Under the pieces are notes generated by a model. The model saw only the letters and a list, made by a program, of their open reading frames with translations, was not told the origin of the DNA and made no database searches. Positions 27,335-37,340 of a DNA stretch of 52,539 nucleotides are shown here, piece by piece. Location: contig CANCVB010000019.1 of assembly GCA_947381415.1 (NCBI GenBank), positions 1 to 52,539 on the forward strand, read 5' to 3'. Source of the DNA: Burkholderiales bacterium (GTDB lineage: Bacteria; Pseudomonadota; Gammaproteobacteria; Burkholderiales; Burkholderiaceae_C). The stretch's first letter is position 1. Every line of letters starts with the position of its first letter. Made by a program: the position numbers and the translations under genes.

Positions 27335-28024
27335 TTAACGCCCCCCAAAAACCGCCGTGCCCACCCGCACCATGCTGCTGCCGGCCTGCACCGCGGCTTC
27401 CAAATCGGCGCTCATGCCCATGGACAAGGTGTCAAAGTCGGGCAATCCCAGGGTGACCTGCAAGCCATCAAACAAGCGCTTGGCTTGCATGTGCACCGCC
27501 ACTTGGGCCTCGAAACCTTCCACGGGATCGGGAATCGTCATGAGGCCACGCAAAGCCAAGCGTGGCAAAACGGCAACGGCTTGCGCCAAAGCCAAGGCCT
27601 CGCTGGGGGTCACCCCCGCTTTGGTCGGGCCGCCGTCGATGTTGACTTGCAAACACACTTGCAATGGCGGCAAATGTGCAGGGCGTTGCTCGCTCAAACG
27701 CTGGGCGATTTTCAGGCGGTCCACGCTGTGCACCCAATCGAAGTGCTCGGCGACTTGTCGGGTTTTGTTGCTTTGCAAGGGGCCGATGCAATGCCAAACC
27801 AAACCCGAGACGCCCTTGAGCGCGGCGATTTTGTCGACACCTTCTTGCACATAGTTTTCGCCGAAATCGCGCTGGCCCAAGGCGGCCACGGCGGCAACGG
27901 CATCGGCGGGGAAGGTTTTGGAGACCGCCAGCATGTGCACGCTGTGGGGTGTGCGCCCCGCCCGCAAGGCCGCTTGCGTGACGCGTTCACACACTGCTTG
28001 ATAACGTCTGCTCAATTCATCCAT
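27335..28024 (-). CDS. yggS: YggS-family PLP homeostasis protein
   Basis: The 229-residue protein is of the YggS/PROSC type. It holds PLP on a Lys in AVSKTFPADAV (near residue 37) and has FGENYVQE, HCIGPLQSNK, the SVDRLKIA region and the C-terminal LSMGMSADLEAAVQAGSSMVRVGTAVFG. It regulates vitamin B6 and amino-acid homeostasis. The start at 28024 was preferred to an open upstream start at 28072 because the family begins MDELSRRY. It is divergent from pilT with 27 bp between the starts. Confidence 0.94.
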   Translation of the reverse strand: MDELSRRYQAVCERVTQAALRAGRTPHSVHMLAVSKTFPADAVAAVAALGQRDFGENYVQEGVDKIAALKGVSGLVWHCIGPLQSNKTRQVAEHFDWVHSVDRLKIAQRLSEQRPAHLPPLQVCLQVNIDGGPTKAGVTPSEALALAQAVAVLPRLALRGLMTIPDPVEGFEAQVAVHMQAKRLFDGLQVTLGLPDFDTLSMGMSADLEAAVQAGSSMVRVGTAVFGGR

Positions 28025-28051
28025 GATGGGACTGTAACAAGCGAACTTTCC

Positions 28052-29062
28052 ATGAACCAAACCTTGCTGCATTGGCTGACCCGTACCGTGGGTTCAGGCG
28101 GCTCAGACCTGCACTTGAGTGCGGGTGCGCCACCCATGGCCAGGGTGTTGGGCGAGTTGCACCTCTTGCATGACACACCGATAGACAGCGATGCGATGCG
28201 GCAACAACTCAAAGCGCTTGTGCCTGCTTGGCAAGGGCTTGACCATGATGATGCCGTCAGCATCGCGGGGCTTGGTCGCTTTCGGGTGAATGTCTTTGCA
28301 CAAGCAAGGGGTTGGTCCAGTGTGTGGCGCTGCATCCCCGAGCACATTCCCAGTTTGTCCGATCTGAACGCACCCGCCTGCCTGACACAGTGGTTGCAAC
28401 ACCCCCACGGCCTGTTGCTGGTGACTGGCGCGACCGGTTCGGGCAAATCAACCACATTGGCGGCATTGCTTGCGCATCTGAACCAGACCCAGCCCTTGCA
28501 TATCCTGACGCTGGAAGACCCCATCGAATTTGTCCACGCAAGCCAGCGCAGCTTGGTGCAACAGCGCAGTGTGCCTGGTCACAGCGCAGACTTTGCCACG
28601 GCGTTGCGCGCCGCTTTGCGCCAAGACCCGGATGTGATTTTGGTCGGTGAATTGCGCGACTTGCCAACCATTCAACTGGCCTTGCGCGCCGCCGAGACCG
28701 GTCACTTGGTCCTGGCAACACTGCACACCCGCAGCGCCAGCCAAGCCATAGAGCGCTTGGTAGATGTGTTTCCTGGCGAAGAAAAAGCATTGGTTCGCCA
28801 ACAACTGAGTTTGTCTTTGCTGGGGGTGGTGCACCAGGTGTTGTGCAAAAGTGCAGATGGCCAGCGCCGCGTCGCCGCGCACGAAGTGCTTTATGCCTCA
28901 GCGGCGGTACGGCAAATGATTCGCGACAACAAAGCGGCTCAACTGCCCAATGCCTTGCAGACCGGCGCACAGTTTGGCATGCACACCTTGGCGCAAAGCC
29001 TCGCGCAATTGCGCGCCCAAGGCACCATCTCTGAACTTGAATGGGCTCGCCACACGGCCTAG
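28052..29062 (+). CDS. pilT: Type IV pilus retraction ATPase PilT
   Basis: The 336-residue protein has the N-terminal PAS-like part with GSDLHLSAGAPPM, Walker A TGATGSGKST, the Asp box LEDPIEF, a Walker B region with LVGELRDLPTIQLALRAAETG, and the His box LATLHT. It powers pilus retraction and DNA uptake in related bacteria. The usual second ATPase pilU is not downstream; an NAD(P)-dependent reductase follows. The ATG at 28052 is the family start; the frame is open far upstream because it runs antisense to yggS. Confidence 0.93.
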   Translation: MNQTLLHWLTRTVGSGGSDLHLSAGAPPMARVLGELHLLHDTPIDSDAMRQQLKALVPAWQGLDHDDAVSIAGLGRFRVNVFAQARGWSSVWRCIPEHIPSLSDLNAPACLTQWLQHPHGLLLVTGATGSGKSTTLAALLAHLNQTQPLHILTLEDPIEFVHASQRSLVQQRSVPGHSADFATALRAALRQDPDVILVGELRDLPTIQLALRAAETGHLVLATLHTRSASQAIERLVDVFPGEEKALVRQQLSLSLLGVVHQVLCKSADGQRRVAAHEVLYASAAVRQMIRDNKAAQLPNALQTGAQFGMHTLAQSLAQLRAQGTISELEWARHTA

Positions 29063-29100
29063 CTAAGATAGCTGTATCGCATTTTCAGAAAGTACCCACC

Positions 29101-30006
29101 ATGGCGCGCACCAACCCCAAAACCTACGAACCCAGCACCCCCACCAAAGTGGCATTCATTGGCCTGGGCGTCATGGGCTACCCCATGGCCGGTCACTTGG
29201 CGCTGGCCGGTCACCGTGTGACGGTGTACAACCGCAACCCCGCCAAAGCCAAAGACTGGTGCAACGAGTTCCCCGGTCACGCCAGCGCACCTACACCACG
29301 GGAAGCCGCTCAGGGCGCGGACATGGTGTTTTGTTGTGTCGGCAATGACGACGATTTGCGAGCAGTCATGTTGGGCGCCGATGGCGCTTTAGCCGGCACC
29401 CAAGCGGGCGCGCTGTTGGTCGACCACACCACCGCTTCAGCCAATGTGGCGCGCGAGTTGTTTGCCGCGGCCCAGGCCAAGGGGGTTCACTTTGTGGATG
29501 CGCCCGTCTCAGGCGGTGAAGCAGGTGCCATCAACGGCATGTTGACCGTGATGTGCGGTGGCGAGTCGGCCGCTTTCGAACGCGCCAAACCTGTGGGCAT
29601 GGCCTTTGCCAAAGCCTTCACCTTGATGGGCGACAGCGGCGCGGGACAACTCACCAAAATGGTCAACCAAATTTGCATCGCGGGTCTGGTGCAAGGCCTG
29701 TCTGAGGGCATTGCTTTCGGCATGAAAGCGGGCCTGAACATGACGCAGGTGCTGGAAGTCATTGGCAAAGGCGCGGCCCAAAGCTGGCAAATGGACAACC
29801 GTGGCAAAACCATGGTGGCCGACAAGTTTGACTTTGGCTTTGCGGTGGACTGGATGCGCAAAGACTTGGGGCTGGTGATGGACGAGGCCAAGCACAATGG
29901 CGCCCGCGTGCCAGTCACCGCTTTGGTTGACCAGTTTTATGCCGATGTGCAAGCCATGGGCGGCAACCGCTTTGACACCTCAAGCCTGATCAAACGCTTG
30001 CGTTAA
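29101..30006 (+). CDS. Tartronate-semialdehyde reductase/3-hydroxyisobutyrate dehydrogenase family
   Basis: The 301-residue NAD(P)-dependent dehydrogenase has the Rossmann motif VAFIGLGVMGYPMAGHL (about 18-34), DAPVSGGEAGAINGML (about 140-155) and the catalytic Lys region GDSGAGQLTKMVNQ (about 180-193). Both GlxR/GarR (glycolate salvage) and MmsB (valine catabolism) fit. The presence of glcD and a cbb operon favours GlxR, but that is inference. It starts 38 bp after pilT on the same strand and converges on dolP. Confidence 0.82.
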   Translation: MARTNPKTYEPSTPTKVAFIGLGVMGYPMAGHLALAGHRVTVYNRNPAKAKDWCNEFPGHASAPTPREAAQGADMVFCCVGNDDDLRAVMLGADGALAGTQAGALLVDHTTASANVARELFAAAQAKGVHFVDAPVSGGEAGAINGMLTVMCGGESAAFERAKPVGMAFAKAFTLMGDSGAGQLTKMVNQICIAGLVQGLSEGIAFGMKAGLNMTQVLEVIGKGAAQSWQMDNRGKTMVADKFDFGFAVDWMRKDLGLVMDEAKHNGARVPVTALVDQFYADVQAMGGNRFDTSSLIKRLR

Positions 30007-30011
30007 GCGGC

Positions 30012-30635
30012 TTACTTGGCGGGTGCGGCAGGTGGGGGCAAATAGTTGCGCAATTCATCTTCGGTGATAGGTTCAAACAAACGCACCACCTTGTTCACAC
30101 CGCTCACGTTGCGGGTCAGTTGGGTTGCGCTGTTGGCTTCGCGCTGTGTCACGCGGCCCATCAAATACACCGTGCCACGCTCTGTCACCACCTTGAAGGC
30201 ATTGGCAAACAGGTCTTTGCTGTCGACAAACCGCGCTTTAACTTGCGCTGTCACCAGCAAATCGTTGGAGCGCTCAGACAGGGTCGACATGGGTAAGACA
30301 GCCATCTCGTTCACCACCGACTTGACGTTTTCAATGCGCTCGACCAACTGCAGCACTGCTTGACGGTCTTTTTCGGCAGTGACTTCGCCGGTGATCAACA
30401 CCTGTCGATTAAAGCTGGTGACATTCACATGCACACGCTCTCCCAAGTTGTCGCGAATGCGTGCCTGCGCACGCAATTCAATGGCTTCATCCTCGAGTTG
30501 CGCGCCCGAGGTGCGGCGGTCACTGGCAACCATCACCGTCCCAGCCATGCCAGCAAACATCAATGGGGCACAGGCGCCCAACACGCTGACCAACAAAAGA
30601 CTGCTCACAGCTTTGACGACAAAAGATGATTTCAT
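30012..30635 (-). CDS. dolP: Dual-BON-domain lipoprotein DolP (YraP)
   Basis: The 207-residue lipoprotein has a lipobox (VLGAC, Cys about 22) and two BON domains (about 50-115 and 125-195), the layout of E. coli DolP, which binds anionic phospholipids and supports outer-membrane integrity and division-site peptidoglycan amidases. It is the third gene of yraN-diaA-dolP; its start overlaps the diaA stop by 4 bp. The Pro/Ala-rich tail LPPPAAPAK is an extension. Confidence 0.9.
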   Translation of the reverse strand: MKSSFVVKAVSSLLLVSVLGACAPLMFAGMAGTVMVASDRRTSGAQLEDEAIELRAQARIRDNLGERVHVNVTSFNRQVLITGEVTAEKDRQAVLQLVERIENVKSVVNEMAVLPMSTLSERSNDLLVTAQVKARFVDSKDLFANAFKVVTERGTVYLMGRVTQREANSATQLTRNVSGVNKVVRLFEPITEDELRNYLPPPAAPAK

Positions 30636-31231
30636 GGTGTGCTCTCCTGTTCACCTAACAACTGACTGTCCACGCCGTCGCACAAACAGTGCAATACCAG
30701 CAAGTGAACTTCTTGGATTCTGGCGGTGCGGTCGTGGGGCACGCAAATATGCACATCGGTTTCACGCAGCACCTGCCCTATCTTGCCGCCGCCCTTGCCG
30801 GTGAGCGCCACCACAATCAAATCGCGCTCATGTGCGGCCTCAATGGCAGCCAACACATTGCTGGAATTGCCACTGGTGGAAATGGCCAACAACACATCGC
30901 CGGGTTGTCCCAAAGCACGCACTTGCTTGGAAAAAATTTGGTCGAAATGGTAGTCGTTGGCGATCGCGGTGAGGATAGAACTGTCGGTCGTCAAGGCTAT
31001 GGCGCCCAACTCGGGGCGTTCTCGCTCGAAACGCCCGACAAACTCGGCCGCAAAGTGTTGGGCATCAGCGGCTGATCCCCCATTGCCACAGGCCAAGACC
31101 TTACCCCCACCTGTGACACACATCAGCATGGCCCCTACGGCAGCGGCGATGGGTTTGCTTAAAGCCTGGGCCGCCTGGTACTTCAGGTCAGCGCTGTCAA
31201 TGAATTGCTGTTCTATGCGTTGCTCTAACAT
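30632..31231 (-). CDS. diaA: DnaA initiator-associating protein DiaA (SIS domain)
   Basis: The 199-residue protein is a SIS-domain protein of the DiaA/GmhA group with [21 protein letters not shown] near residues 47-67. GmhA enzymes are close relatives, but the yraN-diaA-dolP order matches E. coli diaA, which stimulates DnaA assembly at oriC. The start at 31231 ([10 protein letters not shown]) aligns with E. coli DiaA; an ATG at 31270 overlapping the yraN stop (ATGA) is a real alternative that would add 13 residues. Confidence 0.85.
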   Translation of the reverse strand: MLEQRIEQQFIDSADLKYQAAQALSKPIAAAVGAMLMCVTGGGKVLACGNGGSAADAQHFAAEFVGRFERERPELGAIALTTDSSILTAIANDYHFDQIFSKQVRALGQPGDVLLAISTSGNSSNVLAAIEAAHERDLIVVALTGKGGGKIGQVLRETDVHICVPHDRTARIQEVHLLVLHCLCDGVDSQLLGEQESTP

Positions 31232-31266
31232 GGGCGAATCATACCTTTGCACTGTTTCGCTTGGCT

Positions 31267-31650
31267 TCATTCTTCAAACGCGGCTTTGAGCCAGATTAAA
31301 CGCTCTTCTTGCAAGAGCACCACATCAAAGCGACAAGCAGGCGGCGTGCAGTAGCGACGTAAAAAGTGTTTGGCGGCATACACAATGCAGCGGCGCTTGG
31401 TGGCGCTGATACTGGCACCCGCGCCACCAAAATCATCGCGCTGGCGCGACCTGACTTCCACAAACACCAAGGTGGCGTCGCTGTCGCGCACAATCAGGTC
31501 TATTTCACCGCCACCGCGCCCAGGTGTGCGGTAATTGCGCGCCACCAAGGACAAACCTTGTTGGCGCAAATGGTTCAATGCACGCAACTCGGCTGCATCG
31601 CCGCGTTGCTTGGCACTGGGTACAGGGAAAGAGGTGTTTTTTGGCTTCAC
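31267..31650 (-). CDS. yraN: YraN/UPF0102-family endonuclease-like protein
   Basis: From the GTG at 31650 the product has 127 residues with the UPF0102 motifs [22 protein letters not shown] and VFVEVRSR, a PD-(D/E)XK nuclease-like core. Its cellular role is unsettled. The frame is open to 31770, but the upstream residues do not look like the family and overlap rsmI, so the GTG was chosen; no clear ribosome binding site supports it. diaA follows directly. Confidence 0.85.
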   Translation of the reverse strand: MKPKNTSFPVPSAKQRGDAAELRALNHLRQQGLSLVARNYRTPGRGGGEIDLIVRDSDATLVFVEVRSRQRDDFGGAGASISATKRRCIVYAAKHFLRRYCTPPACRFDVVLLQEERLIWLKAAFEE

Positions 31651-32555
31651 GTTTTGATTCGGCGTTGAGCGCAGCGCACGATGCCAGCGCAGCGCAAGAC
31701 CATCCGACCGCTTGCTTGTATGTGCTGGCCACGCCCATTGGCAACTTGGCCGATGTGGGTTTGCGGGCATTGCATGTGCTGACGCTGGCCGATGCCTTGG
31801 CCTGTGAAGACACCCGCCACAGCCAGTCGTTGCTGCGCAGCTACGGCATCAGCAAAGCGTCACATGCTTTTTTGGCGCTGCACCAGCACAACGAAATCGC
31901 GGCAGCTGAGGCCGTGATTGTGCGTTTGCAAAGTGGTCAAAGGGTGGCTTATTTAAGTGACGCAGGTACACCCGCGATCAGCGACCCTGGCGCCAAGTTG
32001 GTGGCTTTGGTGCAAGCGGCTGGCTTTCGGGTCATCCCGGTACCGGGTGCCAGCAGTGTCACCGCCTTGCTCAGTGTCAGCGGTTGCCAAGGCGATGGCA
32101 GTTTTGTGTTTCTGGGTTTTTTGCCCAGCAAGTCGAGCGAGCGGCAAAAAGCCTTGCTCACCATGTCGGCCGAATCACGGGCACAGGTGTTTTTAGAGGC
32201 CCCGCACCGCATAGAAGCCTTGGCCAAAGATTTGCAGCTATTGGGTTCACGCGAGCTCAGCGTGGGGCGTGAACTGAGCAAGCAATTTGAAGAGGTTGCC
32301 CGCATGCCTGCCCATGGCTTTGCCAGCTGGCTTGAGGCCAACCCACACCGTGCCAAAGGTGAATTTGCCATGGTGCTGCACCCCTTGGCGCAAGAAGCCT
32401 CGGGCTTGGCAGAGGCCGAGCGGGTATTGGACTTGTTGTTGCCAGAGTTGCCCGTGAAGACCGCGGTGAAACTTGCCGCCGAAATCAGCGGTGCACCGCG
32501 CAATGCGCTGTATGCACTGGCTTTGCAAAAGAAACCACACGCCAACGGCGAGTGA
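31641..32555 (+). CDS. rsmI: 16S rRNA 2'-O-ribose C1402 methyltransferase RsmI
   Basis: The 304-residue protein has the tetrapyrrole-methylase fold: YVLATPIGNLADVGLRAL near the start, then ACEDTRHS, LSDAGTPAISDPGAKLV, PGASSVTALLSVSG and FLGFLP. It methylates the ribose of C1402 in 16S rRNA using SAM. TTG 31641 is supported by a GAGGTG ribosome binding site at the right distance. It is divergent from yraN with overlapping 5' ends (10 bp). In E. coli lpoA separates the two; it is absent here. Confidence 0.93.
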   Translation: MASRFDSALSAAHDASAAQDHPTACLYVLATPIGNLADVGLRALHVLTLADALACEDTRHSQSLLRSYGISKASHAFLALHQHNEIAAAEAVIVRLQSGQRVAYLSDAGTPAISDPGAKLVALVQAAGFRVIPVPGASSVTALLSVSGCQGDGSFVFLGFLPSKSSERQKALLTMSAESRAQVFLEAPHRIEALAKDLQLLGSRELSVGRELSKQFEEVARMPAHGFASWLEANPHRAKGEFAMVLHPLAQEASGLAEAERVLDLLLPELPVKTAVKLAAEISGAPRNALYALALQKKPHANGE

Positions 32556-32558
32556 GGC

Positions 32559-33506
32559 CTACGTCACCAGGTGCTGCGGCTTGTTGGCAACGAAGGCTTC
32601 GACGTTGTCTATCAATTGATCAGCCAAACTTTGCATGGCTTGCTGGGACGCCCATGCCACATGCGGCGTCAAGATGAAATTGGGCGAGGCAATCTCCAGC
32701 AAAGGATTGCCGTTTCGGGGCGGCTCTTGGCTCAGCACATCAAAGCCCGCGCCAGCGATCACGCCGGTTTGCAAAGCCAGTTTCAACGCCGCTTCATCCA
32801 CCAGTCCCCCACGCGAGGTATTGATGAGCAAGGCACTGCGCTTCATTTGCTGCAACTGCGCCATGCCAATGAAATGGCGCGATGCGGGCGTGAGAGGGCA
32901 GTGCAAACTGATGATGTCTGATTCTGCATAGACCTGTTCAGGTGGTACAAAATCCACCCCCGCGGCTTTGGGGGGCGCATGGTCGGCAAACAACACCTTC
33001 ATTCCCAGCGCGCGCGCAATCTGCGCCGTGGCCTGACCCAACACACCTTCGCCAAAAATACCCAAGGTGCTGCCATGCAAATCGCGAATGGGGTAGTCAA
33101 AAAAGCAAAACTGCTCTTCGGTTTGCCAGCGACCTTGGCGCACATCGTCGCGGTAGGCCATCAGATTGCGACGCAAAGCAAAAATCAAGGCGAACGCATG
33201 TTCGGGTACCGTGTGAACCGCGTAGTTGCGGATGTTGGCCACAGCCACGCCGCGTTCCCGGCAGGCCTCCACATCGATCACGTCATAGCCGGTGGCGGCC
33301 ATGGCAATCAACTTCAGATCAGGGAGTTGCTCGAGGGTCTCGCGCCGGATGGGCACTTTGTTGCTGATGGCCACCGTTGCCCCGCGCAAGCGCTGCAGCA
33401 CATCCTCCGGTCGGGTTTGCACATGTTCCACCCACGTATGTTGAAACGCGGGTTGTCTTACATCGGCTTGTAAAGATTGCCTGTCCAGAAACACGATTGT
33501 GTGCAT
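32559..33506 (-). CDS. D-2-hydroxyacid dehydrogenase, glycerate/hydroxypyruvate type
   Basis: The 315-residue NAD(P)-dependent dehydrogenase has LKLIAMAATGYDVIDVEAC, the Rossmann signature GIFGEGVLGQA, and the catalytic triad residues Arg in INTSRGGLVDE, Glu in FDVLSQEPP and His in LTPHVAWAS. This subgroup includes glycerate dehydrogenase/hydroxypyruvate reductase (HprA), a step in glycolate salvage. It lies 29 bp downstream of fba on the same strand and may be the last gene of the cbb transcript, supporting that role. D-lactate or other 2-hydroxyacids cannot be excluded. Confidence 0.85.
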   Translation of the reverse strand: MHTIVFLDRQSLQADVRQPAFQHTWVEHVQTRPEDVLQRLRGATVAISNKVPIRRETLEQLPDLKLIAMAATGYDVIDVEACRERGVAVANIRNYAVHTVPEHAFALIFALRRNLMAYRDDVRQGRWQTEEQFCFFDYPIRDLHGSTLGIFGEGVLGQATAQIARALGMKVLFADHAPPKAAGVDFVPPEQVYAESDIISLHCPLTPASRHFIGMAQLQQMKRSALLINTSRGGLVDEAALKLALQTGVIAGAGFDVLSQEPPRNGNPLLEIASPNFILTPHVAWASQQAMQSLADQLIDNVEAFVANKPQHLVT

Positions 33507-33535
33507 GTGCCCCCCGATGACGGATTGTCAAAAGA

Positions 33536-34573
33536 TCAATGGTAGCGACTCACCATGGCGTCGAGTGACACGACTTTGATACTGGCTGCTTTGCCGGCAC
33601 AGCCAAAGGCTTCAAAGCGTGCTTTGCAAATGCCCTTGGCCGCTTTGCGTGCCGCGATCAAGGCCTTGCGTGGGTCAAACTCGCTGCGGTCTTGGGCAAA
33701 GGCTTGACGCATCGCACCGGTCATGGCCAAGCGGATGTCGGTGTCAATATTGACCTTGCGCACACCAGAGCGAATGCCGCGCTGAATTTCTTCCACGGGC
33801 ACGCCATAGGTTTCTTTGATGTCGCCACCAAACTCGCGGATGATGGCCAGCCACTCTTGCGGCACGCTGCTTGAACCGTGCATCACCAAATGGGTGTTGG
33901 GGATGCTTTGGTGAATCGCCACGATTTGGTCCATGGCCAAAATATCGCCTGTGGGCTTGCGGGTGAATTTGTACGCACCGTGGCTGGTGCCAATGGCAAT
34001 CGCCAAGGCATCCACGCCTGTGCGCTCGACAAAGTCCTTGGCTTGCACCGGGTCGGTTAGCAACATGTCATGGGTCAATTTGCCCACGGCACCCACACCG
34101 TCTTCTTCGCCCGCTTCGCCCGTTTCCAGCGAACCCAAGCAACCCAGCTCACCCTCGACAGACACGCCTACGGCATGTGCCATTTCACAGACACGGCGGG
34201 TCACGTCCACGTTGTAGTCGTAGCTCGATGGGGTCTTGCCGTCTTGCATCAGCGAGCCGTCCATCATCACGCTGGAAAAGCCCGAACGAATGGACTGCTG
34301 ACACACAGCAGGTGACACGCCATGGTCTTGGTGCATCACCACAGGGATGTCAGGGTGGGTTTCAATCGCCGCCAACACCAGGTGACGCAAATAAGCTTCA
34401 CCAGCGTATTTGCGCGCGCCTGCAGAGGCTTGCAAGATGACAGGGCTGTCGGTCTCTTGCGCAGCTTCCATGATGGCTTGCACTTGTTCGAGGTTGTTGA
34501 CGTTGAACGCTGGAATGCCATAGCCATGCTCGGCAGCATGGTCTAACACTTGGCGCAGGGATACAAGGGCCAT
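33536..34573 (-). CDS. fba: Fructose-bisphosphate aldolase, class II, Calvin-cycle type
   Basis: The 345-residue metal-dependent aldolase contains [10 protein letters not shown] (zinc ligand His), the MHGSSSVP phosphate-binding segment and [13 protein letters not shown]. It condenses dihydroxyacetone phosphate with glyceraldehyde 3-phosphate (or erythrose 4-phosphate). The length and subtype are those of CbbA in cbb operons. The start at 34573 has a GGAGAA ribosome binding site. It follows prk by 34 bp. Confidence 0.94.
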   Translation of the reverse strand: MALVSLRQVLDHAAEHGYGIPAFNVNNLEQVQAIMEAAQETDSPVILQASAGARKYAGEAYLRHLVLAAIETHPDIPVVMHQDHGVSPAVCQQSIRSGFSSVMMDGSLMQDGKTPSSYDYNVDVTRRVCEMAHAVGVSVEGELGCLGSLETGEAGEEDGVGAVGKLTHDMLLTDPVQAKDFVERTGVDALAIAIGTSHGAYKFTRKPTGDILAMDQIVAIHQSIPNTHLVMHGSSSVPQEWLAIIREFGGDIKETYGVPVEEIQRGIRSGVRKVNIDTDIRLAMTGAMRQAFAQDRSEFDPRKALIAARKAAKGICKARFEAFGCAGKAASIKVVSLDAMVSRYH

Positions 34574-34607
34574 GAAATTCTCCAATAGGTGTTTAAAAGG
34601 GGTGGCC

Positions 34608-35480
34608 TCAGGCCTTTTTCTTGCGTTCCATCATGCGCCACACAAAGGGCGTGAAGATGAGTTGCATCGCCAGTTCCATCTTGCCGCCTGGCACCACCAC
34701 GGTGTTGGCACGCGACATGAAAGAGTCGTGGATCATGTTGAGCAAATAGGGGAAATCGATGCCCTTGGGGTTGGCAAACCGAATCACCACAAAGCTTTCA
34801 TCGGGCGCGGGAATCTCGCGCGCAATAAAGGGGTTGGAGGTGTCGACACAGGGCACACGTTGGAAGTTCACATGGGTGTGGGCAAACTGCGGGCAGATGT
34901 AGTTCACATAGTCGGGCATGCGACGCAAGATGGTGTCGGTCACGGCTTCGGTGGAGTAGCCCCGCTTGGATTTGTCGCGCCAGAGTTTTTGAATCCACTC
35001 CAGGTTGATGACGGGCACCACGCCAATCAATAAATCGGGGTGCTGGGCAATATTGACTTCAGGCGTGACCACCGCGCCATGCAGGCCTTCGTAAAACAAC
35101 AAGTCAGTGGCGCTGGGCACGTCTTCCCAAGGCGTGAAGGTGCCGGGTTCTTGCTTGTAGGGCGCGGCTTCTTCATGGTCGTGCAGGTACTTGCGGCGCT
35201 TGCCTGTACCGGTTTCGCCGTAGGTTCTGAACAGGGTCTCTAGTTCGGAGAACAAATTGGTGGTCGGTCCAAAGTGGCTGAAATTTTTATCGCCTTGTTT
35301 TTCCGCATCGGCTGCTTTTTTACGCATTTCCAAGCGGTCGTAGCGGTGGAAACTGTCACCCTCAATGATGGCGGCGGTGACTTTTTCGCGGCGAAAAATA
35401 TTCTCAAAGGTGCGGGTGACCGAGGTGGTACCAGCACCAGAAGAGCCAGTGATGGCAATGATGGGGTGTTTGACGGACAT
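34608..35480 (-). CDS. prkB: Phosphoribulokinase
   Basis: The 290-residue protein is a proteobacterial (class I) PRK with the P-loop GSSGAGTTS (12-20), the ribulose-5-phosphate region [10 protein letters not shown], and [10 protein letters not shown]. It makes ribulose 1,5-bisphosphate from ribulose 5-phosphate and ATP, the substrate-regenerating step committed to CO2 fixation. Located between fbp and fba in the cbb operon; also named cbbP. Confidence 0.96.
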   Translation of the reverse strand: MSVKHPIIAITGSSGAGTTSVTRTFENIFRREKVTAAIIEGDSFHRYDRLEMRKKAADAEKQGDKNFSHFGPTTNLFSELETLFRTYGETGTGKRRKYLHDHEEAAPYKQEPGTFTPWEDVPSATDLLFYEGLHGAVVTPEVNIAQHPDLLIGVVPVINLEWIQKLWRDKSKRGYSTEAVTDTILRRMPDYVNYICPQFAHTHVNFQRVPCVDTSNPFIAREIPAPDESFVVIRFANPKGIDFPYLLNMIHDSFMSRANTVVVPGGKMELAMQLIFTPFVWRMMERKKKA

Positions 35481-35514
35481 GGTGTTCTTTCTATCTACTC
35501 AGAGGGGCAAGGCA

Positions 35515-36609
35515 CTAGACCCTGAAAAGGGTGCGCTCGGCAAACAAAGGGTTGTCAATGTCACGCGGTGCTGGTTCGCTGTGGTAACGCTCAATGCGTT
35601 CGACTTCATTTTTGGAGCCAAACACCAAACCAATGCGTTGGTGCAAACCTGTGGGCTGCACACTGAGCATGGCTTCGCGACCGGTGCTGGCGCGCCCGCC
35701 AGCCTGCTCCATGATCATGCCAATCGGGTTGGCTTCGTAGAGCAAGCGCAGGCGCCCGGGCTTGCTGGGGTCCTTGGTGTCGCGCGGGTACATGAACACG
35801 CCGCCACGCATCAGAATGCGGTGAGCCTCGGCCACCATGGAGGCAATCCAGCGCATGTTGAAGTCTTTGCCGCGCTCGCCCGATTTGCCAGCCAAGCACT
35901 CGTCCACATAGCGCTTGATGGGCGGCTCCCAAAAACGGCTGTTAGATGCATTGATCGCAAACTCTTGGGTGTCTGCGGGAACTTGCAGATTCGCATGGGT
36001 CAGCATGAACTCGCCCAGGTTGGGCTCCAAGGTGAAGGCGGAAACACCGTTGCCCACCGTCAACACCAACATGGTGGTGGGGCCGTACAAGGCATAACCA
36101 GCGGCCAATTGGGTGGCGCCCGGTTGCAAAAAGTCTGCCTCGACCACATCGCGTCCGCTGTCGATCACCTCTTGCGGCGCACGCAAGATGGAAAAAATGC
36201 TGCCGACAGAGACGTTGACATCGATGTTGGACGAGCCGTCCAAAGGATCAAACACCAAGAGGTATTTACCGCGAGGAAATTTGCCTGGTATCTGGTGCGG
36301 GTCGGTCATTTCTTCTGACGCCATGCCCGCCAAATGTCCCGCCCATTCGTTCACACGAATGAACAAGTCGTTGCTCAGCACATCGAGTTTCTTTTGTGTT
36401 TCACCTTGCACATTGATGGCGCCGCCTTCTTGGGCCGCATGGTCGCCGTACATGCCGCCCAAGTCACCCATGGCGACCGCGCGCGCAATGGCCTTGCAGG
36501 CCAAGGCCACATCCAAAATCAGCGCATTGAATTCGCCTTTGGAATTGGGAAAGCGGCGACGCTCCTCGATCAGGTATTGGGTCAGTGTGGTGCGTTGACG
36601 TAAGGGCAT
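35515..36609 (-). CDS. fbp: Class I fructose-1,6-bisphosphatase
   Basis: The 364-residue protein has the metal site [13 protein letters not shown] (about 127-139) and the substrate region around [10 protein letters not shown] and [13 protein letters not shown]. It hydrolyses fructose 1,6-bisphosphate, and may also act on sedoheptulose 1,7-bisphosphate in the Calvin cycle. The ATG at 36609 follows an AGGAA ribosome binding site; upstream residues are not family-like. It lies 17 bp after cbbY. Its position suggests the cbbF role. Confidence 0.95.
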   Translation of the reverse strand: MPLRQRTTLTQYLIEERRRFPNSKGEFNALILDVALACKAIARAVAMGDLGGMYGDHAAQEGGAINVQGETQKKLDVLSNDLFIRVNEWAGHLAGMASEEMTDPHQIPGKFPRGKYLLVFDPLDGSSNIDVNVSVGSIFSILRAPQEVIDSGRDVVEADFLQPGATQLAAGYALYGPTTMLVLTVGNGVSAFTLEPNLGEFMLTHANLQVPADTQEFAINASNSRFWEPPIKRYVDECLAGKSGERGKDFNMRWIASMVAEAHRILMRGGVFMYPRDTKDPSKPGRLRLLYEANPIGMIMEQAGGRASTGREAMLSVQPTGLHQRIGLVFGSKNEVERIERYHSEPAPRDIDNPLFAERTLFRV

Positions 36610-36626
36610 AGCGTTTCCTTGAATTT

Positions 36627-37340
36627 CTAGTGTTGATGCCAAGCGCGCAGTTGTTCAACATGCACGTCTGCAAGGTCGGGCACGACTTTCAGGGCCCCCG
36701 TGAAATCATGGTGCGCGGTGAATTGGTTGGGTGTGATGATGGTTTGCAGTCCCGCGGCAACGGCTGCACGCAAACCATTGGCCGAGTCTTCGATGGCCAT
36801 GCAGGCTGATGAGGGCAAGCCCAAGCGGGCCAAGGTTTGCACATACACCTGCGGGTGGGGTTTTTTCTTGGGCGCTGTGGAGGCGTCTTCGATCACCACA
36901 AACAAGTCTTTCCAGTCTGGGCCAATCGCGTTGCGAAGCAAGACCGCGATGTTGACCGGCGAGGTGGTGGTGGCAATCGCCAAACGCAAACCCTGTTGGT
37001 GGGCGCTTTGGATCAGGCTCAAAACCCCAGGGCGCAAAGCCACCGCACCGTTTTGCACGGCGTTTTCATAGGCGGCTGTTTTCAAGGCATGCAGGTGATC
37101 GATGGTGTCGGTCAGGCCCGAGCCGTCAATGTCTTTCATGTCTGGATGCACTTGCTTCCAGTAATGGGTCATGCGCTCTTTTCCGCCGGAGATCTCCAAC
37201 AAGCGGGTGTACATGGCCTCATCCCAGTGCCAATCCAAACCTTGCTCTGCAAACGCATGGTTGAACGCGGCCAGGTGCGCACTTTCGGTGTCAGCCAAGG
37301 TGCCGTCCACATCAAATACCAATGCTTGTAAGCTGTTCAT
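36627..37340 (-). CDS. cbbY: CbbY, HAD-family sugar bisphosphate phosphatase
   Basis: The 237-residue HAD-superfamily protein has the nucleophile and acid Asp10 and Asp12 in [11 protein letters not shown], motif II around ATTTSP, Lys in [10 protein letters not shown] and the Asp in [10 protein letters not shown]. In Rhodobacter CbbY removes xylulose 1,5-bisphosphate, a RuBisCO inhibitor released by CbbX-driven remodelling. It overlaps cbbX by 4 bp, fitting that partnership. The ATG at 37340 was chosen over an open upstream start. Confidence 0.93.
   Translation of the reverse strand: MNSLQALVFDVDGTLADTESAHLAAFNHAFAEQGLDWHWDEAMYTRLLEISGGKERMTHYWKQVHPDMKDIDGSGLTDTIDHLHALKTAAYENAVQNGAVALRPGVLSLIQSAHQQGLRLAIATTTSPVNIAVLLRNAIGPDWKDLFVVIEDASTAPKKKPHPQVYVQTLARLGLPSSACMAIEDSANGLRAAVAAGLQTIITPNQFTAHHDFTGALKVVPDLADVHVEQLRAWHQH

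Noticed and set aside
35365..36318. 317-codon plus-strand frame over fbp
   Set aside because: Antisense shadow of fbp, whose catalytic motifs are all in place on the minus strand.
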